A stretch of 59,424 nucleotides of DNA, taken from contig CAZSWS010000008.1 in the NCBI GenBank assembly GCA_964610765.1, forward strand, positions 1 through 59,424, written 5' to 3'. Below are positions 54,633 to 59,424 of this stretch, one piece after another. Under the pieces are notes generated by a model. It did not search any database. It was not told where the DNA came from and saw only the letters and a list, made by a program, of their open reading frames with translations. This DNA is from CAZSWS01 sp964610765. GTDB taxonomy: Bacteria > Bacteroidota > Bacteroidia > Bacteroidales > Tannerellaceae. Position 1 is the first letter of the stretch, and every line of letters begins with the position of its first letter. A program made the position numbers and the translations under genes.

Positions 54633-55325
54633 ATGAAACGTATTATTCCATTTGTCATGACTTTCTTATGCTTTAGTCTTATTATTAATGCTCAAGAAAA
54701 TGAAGAAAAAAGAGAGTTTCTGAAAGTCGACTTTAACGAAATTGAACAACAGGTTGCTGATACAGCCTACTACAATTCTTTAATGGAGAAATTTAAAACT
54801 CGCGAAACGATAGATGAAATGCTTAGTCCGGAAGAGGTTGCTATCGTCTATTATGGATATGCCTTTCACCCTGATTATGGGGGGAGTATGCAGGATGTAC
54901 TTAATCAAATAACAATTGCAGACTTGATTAAGAAAGAAGAATATATGGAGGCTATCAAAACCTGCAAAGAGATATTGGAGATTCATCCGGTTAGTATAAG
55001 CACCATCAAAACTCTTTTTGACTTAATGTATGAACACGACCCAGCTTCACGCCCGGATTATCAAAGCTATTTACTTCGATATGTAATGATTATGACCGCA
55101 ATTGGCCTTAGCGGCGATGGTAGTGAAGAGCACCCATACGTAGTCATAACCATCCCGGACGAATATGTATTTATGAGTTTCATTGAGCTTCCTAAATTTA
55201 AAACACGAGGTGGTGTGGGTGAAAAGCTTGATATGTTCGTTTTTGATGGGGATGAAGGTGAATATAAAGTATGGTTTGATATTAGTCGAGCCAGAATGCA
55301 TCTACAAAAGGAATCTAATAAATAA
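54633..55325 (+). CDS. DUF4919-like exported protein
   Basis: The 230-residue protein has a signal peptide (to about residue 20, LIINAQ). The mature part resembles DUF4919, a Bacteroidota family of unknown function: VDFNEIEQQVADTAYYNSLMEKF near the N-terminus, then LSPEEVAIVYYGYAFHPDYGG. It continues with a helical, TPR-like section (EAIKTCKEILEIHPVSISTI) and a C-terminal beta region, YVFMSFIELPKFKTRGG. No catalytic residues are apparent. It is alone, divergent from the GH5 gene and 350 bp ahead of purL (less in reality, since the intervening N-gap is artificial). Confidence 0.75.
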   Translation: MKRIIPFVMTFLCFSLIINAQENEEKREFLKVDFNEIEQQVADTAYYNSLMEKFKTRETIDEMLSPEEVAIVYYGYAFHPDYGGSMQDVLNQITIADLIKKEEYMEAIKTCKEILEIHPVSISTIKTLFDLMYEHDPASRPDYQSYLLRYVMIMTAIGLSGDGSEEHPYVVITIPDEYVFMSFIELPKFKTRGGVGEKLDMFVFDGDEGEYKVWFDISRARMHLQKESNK

Positions 55326-55415
55326 ACAGATTTTGCAATTATTATTTATTATGGGTATAAACAACCATTTTTCCATCAATCAAAACAAGAAATAACAATC
55401 ACTAAAACACCCCGC

Positions 55416-55625
55416 ACAAAGCTTGTATTTTGCATGGGTAATCACAATATATTCACTAACTTTGCAGCTTNNNNNNNNNNNNNNNNNNNNNNNNNNNNNN
55501 NNNNNNNNNNNNNNNNNNNNNNNNNNNNNNNNNNNNNNNNNNNNNNNNNNNNNNNNNNNNNNNNNNNNNNACAAAGCTTGTATTTTGCATGGGTAATCAC
55601 AATATATTCACTAACTTTGCAGCTT
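55416..55625. other. Assembly gap of 100 Ns flanked by an identical 55-nt sequence
   Basis: The 55 bases 55416-55470 are repeated exactly at 55571-55625, with 100 Ns (55471-55570) between. Two contig ends that share a 55-nt overlap were joined without merging. The length 55 is a k-mer size used by common short-read assemblers. The true sequence probably has one copy and no gap. Confidence 0.9.
55612..55619 (+). promoter_or_regulatory. Candidate -7 promoter box for purL
   Basis: TAACTTTG is an exact TAnnTTTG match 55 bp before the purL ATG. A TTTG lies at 55584-55587, 24 nt upstream, a few bases further than the ideal spacing. The same box appears in the duplicated flank of the N-gap. Confidence 0.5.
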
Positions 55626-55674
55626 AATTTACTAACTAAGTAAACGATTTGTACAATCAAATACATTACATCCT

Positions 55675-58600
55675 ATGATTCAGTTTTTTCAATCTCCCGA
55701 AAAGACCGTGTTGGCTATTGAAACAACACAAAAATTCACCCAAGAAGATATTAAAAGATTAGTATGGTTGCTGAACGGAGGAACACTTCTTCCTTCAGAT
55801 AATCTAGAAGGGTGGTTCGTGGGTCCCAGACGCGAAATGATTACTCCTTGGAGTACTAATGCTGTTGAAATCACCCAAAACATGGATATTCATGGCATTT
55901 CTCGAATGGAGGAGTTTTTTCCTGCTTCGTCAGAAGAAGCCGAACACGACCCAATGCTACAACGTATATATAATGGGCTAGGGCAAGATGTTTTTACAAT
56001 TGACAAAACACCAGATCCCATTATTTACATTGATGACATTGCTTCATATAATGAAGAAGAGGGTCTTGCCCTTAGTGAAGATGAGATTGAATACCTGAAT
56101 GATGCTAGTAACAAGCTAGGGCGAAAACTTACCGATAGTGAAGTGTTTGGTTTTTCACAAGTAAACTCTGAACACTGTCGCCATAAAATATTTAATGGTC
56201 AGTTTGTTATTGATGGAGTAGAGCAAGAAAGCTCACTCTTCAGACTTATCAAAAAGACATCTGCTGAGAACCCTAACAAACTCATTTCCGCCTACAAAGA
56301 CAATGTGGCTTTTAGTGAAGGACCTAGAGTTGAACAATTTGCTCCACTATCTGGCGACAAACCTGATTATTTTGCCATTAAAGATATTGACACCGTCTTG
56401 TCTCTTAAAGCTGAAACACATAACTTCCCCACTACTGTTGAACCATTCAATGGGGCTGCAACCGGAACAGGAGGAGAGATTAGAGACCGATTGGCCGGAG
56501 GTAAAGCATCTCTTCCGCTAGCAGGAACAGCGGTTTACATGACTTCATACCCCAGAATGGAAGGAACTCATAGCTGGGAAAAAGTGTTAGACCCAAGACA
56601 ATGGCTATACCAAACACCTGAACAAATCTTAATAAAAGCTTCTAACGGAGCATCTGACTTTGGTAATAAGTTTGGTCAACCACTAATCTGTGGTTCTGTG
56701 CTTACTTTTGAACATGAAGAGAACAACAAAACATACGGATTTGATAAAGTGATTATGCTCGCCGGAGGTATTGGCTTTGCCAACAAGCGAGATGCACTGA
56801 AAGAAGAACCTGTACCGGGAGAAAAAGTAGTCATACTTGGTGGTGACAACTATCGTATCGGAATGGGTGGAGGAGCCGTTTCTTCCGTAAACACCGGGCA
56901 ATACACCAGCGGAATCGAATTGAATGCCGTACAGCGTTCCAATCCAGAAATGCAAAAAAGAGCTTCTAACGTAATTAGAACTATTGCTGAATCCGGAGAG
57001 AACCCCATCGTATCTATTCATGACCACGGAGCAGGTGGACACCTTAACTGTCTTTCTGAACTTGTTGAGGCAACCGGTGGAGTTATCAATATGGATAAAC
57101 TTCCGATAGGAGACCCAACGCTTTCTGCCAAAGAAATCATCGGCAATGAAAGTCAGGAGCGCATGGGGTTACTAGTGAAAGAGAAAGATTTGGAGCAAAT
57201 AAAACGTATTGCAGAACGAGAGCGCTCTCCAATGTTTGTTGTTGGAGAAACCACCAATGATATGCAACTGGTATTTAAACAAGCAGACGGGAACAAGCCA
57301 ATTGATATGCCTCTTCAATATCTTTTAGGCAAATCACCCCGTACCATTATGGACGATAACTCAATGGATGAACAATGGGCGCCTGCTGTTTATAAAGAAT
57401 CAGAGCTGCATACATACTTAGAAAATGTGCTTCAACTAGAAGCTGTATCCTGTAAAGACTGGCTCACTAACAAAGTAGACCGTTCTGTCAGTGGCAAAGT
57501 AGCACGTCAACAATGTCAAGGTGAAATACAACTCCCCCTGAGTGATCTAGGTGCTGTTGCACTTGATTATAAAGGGAAATCGGGCATTGCTACTTCTATT
57601 GGACATGCTCCCCAAGCAGCTATCGTAGACCCGGCAGCCGGTTCAGTTCTAGCTATTGCTGAAGCCTTGACTAACATTGTTTTTGCTCCATTAACTGACC
57701 AAATAAACAGCATTTCGCTAAGTGCTAACTGGATGTGGCCTTGTCGTAATCCGGGTGAAGATGCACGTTTATATAAAGCAGTAGAAGCAGCTTCAAACTT
57801 TGCCTGTGAACTTGGAGTCAACATCCCTACCGGGAAAGATTCACTCTCAATGACACAGAAATATAAAGATAAAAAAGTATTATCGCCAGGCACTGTAATT
57901 ATTTCAGCCGGTGCTGAAGTAAGTGATGTCAAAAAGATAGTGTCTCCTGTATTGGTGAATGATAAAAGTACAGCTATTTATTATGTAGACTTCTCATTCG
58001 ATAAGTTCAAACTTGGCGGTTCTGCTTTTGCCCAAACACTCAACAAAGTGGGTGATGAAGTTCCAAACGTAACTGATACGGAATATTTTGTAGATGCATT
58101 CAATGTTATACAAGATGCTATCGAGAAAGGACTAATCCTAGCCGGACATGATATCTCAGCCGGAGGTATGATTACCACCTTGTTAGAAATGTGCTTTGCC
58201 AATGTAGAGGGTGGACTTGAAGTGTCATTGGATAAAATATCAGAAGAAGATATTATAAAAATACTTTTTGCTGAAAATCCGGGCATCCTAGTACAAGTAA
58301 AAGAAAAAACTGCGTTTGAAAAACTATTAGAGTCCGAAGGTATTGCCTTTGCACGCATTGCTAAACCGACAGACGAGCGTCATATCCTTGTTTCTAAAGA
58401 AGGTGTTTCTTATCATTTTGGCATCGATTACATGCGAGATGTATGGTACAATCCATCTTACAAATTTGACATCAAGCAAAGTGGAAGTGCTTGCGCCGGA
58501 AATAGATTTGAAAACTATAAGATGCAGCCATTAGAATATAAGTTCAACAAAAATTTCACAGGGAAGCTATCATCTCTTGGAATAGCCGCAGACAGACGTA

Positions 58601-59364
58601 CACCCAGTGGCGTTAAAGCTGCCATTGTACGTGAACAAGGCACTAATGGTGAACGAGAAATGGCCTACACCTTATACTTGGCTGGTTTTGATGTAAAAGA
58701 TGTCCACATGACTGACCTTGCGTCGGGTCGTGAAACATTGGAAGATGTAAATATGCTGGTATTCTGCGGTGGATTCTCGAACTCAGATGTATTTGGATCA
58801 GCCAAAGGATGGGCTGGTGGTATCTTATTCAATGAAAAAGCGAAAAAGACTATTGATAACTTCTATGCTCGCAAAGACACGTTGAGTTTGGGAGTATGTA
58901 ATGGTTGTCAGTTAATGGCAGAGCTAGGATTACTTTACCCTGAACATGCTGAAAAACATCAAATGCTTCATAACGAATCTCATAAATTCGAGTCCGGATT
59001 TATTGGTTTAGAAATTCCCAAAAATGATTCAATCATGCTAGGAAGTCTTAGCGGAACGAAGTTGGGCGTATGGATTGCACATGGTGAAGGTAAATTCTCA
59101 TTCCCCTACGATGAAAAAGAATATAACGTGATTGCAAAATATGCTTATGACGGCTATCCTGCTAATCCAAACGGTTCTAAATGGGCTGTTGCAGGACTTT
59201 GTTCTAAAGATGGGCGTCACTTAGCAATGATGCCTCATCCGGAGCGCTCCATCTTCCCATGGCAGTGTGGTTTTTACCCGAACGACCGCAAAGCTAAAGA
59301 TGAAGTAACCCCTTGGATTGAAGCCTTCGTCAACGCACGTACATGGATTGAAAATCAAAAGTAA
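55675..59364 (+). CDS. purL: Phosphoribosylformylglycinamidine synthase (large single-chain form)
   Basis: The 1229-residue enzyme converts FGAR and glutamine to FGAM, the fourth step of purine synthesis. It is the long single-chain form found in Proteobacteria and Bacteroidota, with a C-terminal glutaminase instead of separate PurS and PurQ. Key stretches are VNSEHCRHKIFNG and LKAETHNFPTTVEPFNGAAT in the N-terminal half and GATGTGGEIRD-like ATGTGGEIRD in the ATP site. PTGKDSLSMTQK lies in the second half, and the class I glutaminase has catalytic Cys1075 in LGVCNGCQLMAELG with HPERS near the end. Length and motifs are complete. It has its own -7 box and a terminator, so it appears monocistronic. 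A second purine gene, purH, sits 6 kb away on the other strand. Confidence 0.98.
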   Translation: MIQFFQSPEKTVLAIETTQKFTQEDIKRLVWLLNGGTLLPSDNLEGWFVGPRREMITPWSTNAVEITQNMDIHGISRMEEFFPASSEEAEHDPMLQRIYNGLGQDVFTIDKTPDPIIYIDDIASYNEEEGLALSEDEIEYLNDASNKLGRKLTDSEVFGFSQVNSEHCRHKIFNGQFVIDGVEQESSLFRLIKKTSAENPNKLISAYKDNVAFSEGPRVEQFAPLSGDKPDYFAIKDIDTVLSLKAETHNFPTTVEPFNGAATGTGGEIRDRLAGGKASLPLAGTAVYMTSYPRMEGTHSWEKVLDPRQWLYQTPEQILIKASNGASDFGNKFGQPLICGSVLTFEHEENNKTYGFDKVIMLAGGIGFANKRDALKEEPVPGEKVVILGGDNYRIGMGGGAVSSVNTGQYTSGIELNAVQRSNPEMQKRASNVIRTIAESGENPIVSIHDHGAGGHLNCLSELVEATGGVINMDKLPIGDPTLSAKEIIGNESQERMGLLVKEKDLEQIKRIAERERSPMFVVGETTNDMQLVFKQADGNKPIDMPLQYLLGKSPRTIMDDNSMDEQWAPAVYKESELHTYLENVLQLEAVSCKDWLTNKVDRSVSGKVARQQCQGEIQLPLSDLGAVALDYKGKSGIATSIGHAPQAAIVDPAAGSVLAIAEALTNIVFAPLTDQINSISLSANWMWPCRNPGEDARLYKAVEAASNFACELGVNIPTGKDSLSMTQKYKDKKVLSPGTVIISAGAEVSDVKKIVSPVLVNDKSTAIYYVDFSFDKFKLGGSAFAQTLNKVGDEVPNVTDTEYFVDAFNVIQDAIEKGLILAGHDISAGGMITTLLEMCFANVEGGLEVSLDKISEEDIIKILFAENPGILVQVKEKTAFEKLLESEGIAFARIAKPTDERHILVSKEGVSYHFGIDYMRDVWYNPSYKFDIKQSGSACAGNRFENYKMQPLEYKFNKNFTGKLSSLGIAADRRTPSGVKAAIVREQGTNGEREMAYTLYLAGFDVKDVHMTDLASGRETLEDVNMLVFCGGFSNSDVFGSAKGWAGGILFNEKAKKTIDNFYARKDTLSLGVCNGCQLMAELGLLYPEHAEKHQMLHNESHKFESGFIGLEIPKNDSIMLGSLSGTKLGVWIAHGEGKFSFPYDEKEYNVIAKYAYDGYPANPNGSKWAVAGLCSKDGRHLAMMPHPERSIFPWQCGFYPNDRKAKDEVTPWIEAFVNARTWIENQK

Positions 59365-59376
59365 ATCTATATATAT

Positions 59377-59420
59377 AAAAAGTGAGGCGGATATTCTAGT
59401 AGAGTATCCGCCTCGCTTTT
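59377..59420 (+). terminator. Rho-independent terminator of purL
   Basis: Arms 59377-59392 and 59405-59420 form a 16-bp stem with one G-U pair around GAGGCGGATA, ending in CTTTT. It begins 12 bp after the purL stop and reaches almost to the window edge. Confidence 0.88.
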
Positions 59421-59424
59421 CATA

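Noticed and set aside
55380..55666. Open frames reading through the N-run
   Set aside because: They exist only because Ns are translated as unknown residues and because the flanks are duplicated.
57567..58358. Frames of 121 and 125 codons antisense to purL
   Set aside because: They lie entirely within purL, whose own translation is fully conserved; they are composition shadows.

Overview
The window reads as a chromosomal segment of an AT-rich member of the Bacteroidales (Bacteroidota), close to Bacteroides or Dysgonomonadaceae. The evidence is the gene content (GLPGLI, DUF4855, DUF4919 and BACON/M60 proteins, a 1229-residue PurL, fused PutA), the run purH-mreBCD-mrdA-rodA, weak Shine-Dalgarno sequences, and repeated matches to the Bacteroidota -7 promoter box TAnnTTTG upstream of genes. 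No tRNA, rRNA, CRISPR array, insertion sequence or phage gene was seen.

Region 1 (1-18951) is mostly housekeeping. It holds a truncated Lys/Ala-rich gene (probably a zinc-ribbon protein), Nif3-like protein, aspS, a secreted GH78 alpha-L-rhamnosidase, xth, a BACON/CBM32-like/M60 mucin-type peptidase lipoprotein, a DUF4855 lipoprotein directly behind pyrK-pyrD, an IMP dehydrogenase, a DUF4838-like lipoprotein and the fused proline catabolic enzyme PutA.

Region 2 (18952-39414) is the accessory part. On the plus strand lie a small secreted two-cysteine peptide whose frame is broken at an eight-T run, a hairpin, a GLPGLI protein and a TonB-receptor-like outer membrane protein. Convergent to it is a seven-gene minus-strand operon of about 15.6 kb that mixes two exporter types: an ABC ATPase, an ABC permease carrying an M1-peptidase-like domain with no HEXXH plus a golvesin-like C-terminus, an outer membrane factor, a membrane fusion protein, a conventional RND pump, an RND pump fused through six extra membrane spans to a complete ABC ATPase, and a small ABC-2-type permease. 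This is the most unusual content of the window and the best candidate for an undescribed system.

Region 3 (39415-49643) is one long minus-strand run: purH, mreB, mreC, mreD, mrdA (PBP2), rodA, a small membrane-anchored protein, a membrane-bound MutS-like ATPase and a DUF3267 HELIH protein. It links purine synthesis to the rod-shape and lateral wall machinery.

Region 4 (49644-59424) has a 1 kb intergenic stretch with a 42-bp palindrome and 22-nt repeats, a secreted S9 peptidase, a Tat-type GH5 glycosidase, a DUF4919 protein, an artificial 100-N assembly gap flanked by an identical 55-nt sequence, and purL with its terminator. All functional calls come from reading motifs and translated sequence; no database search was run.
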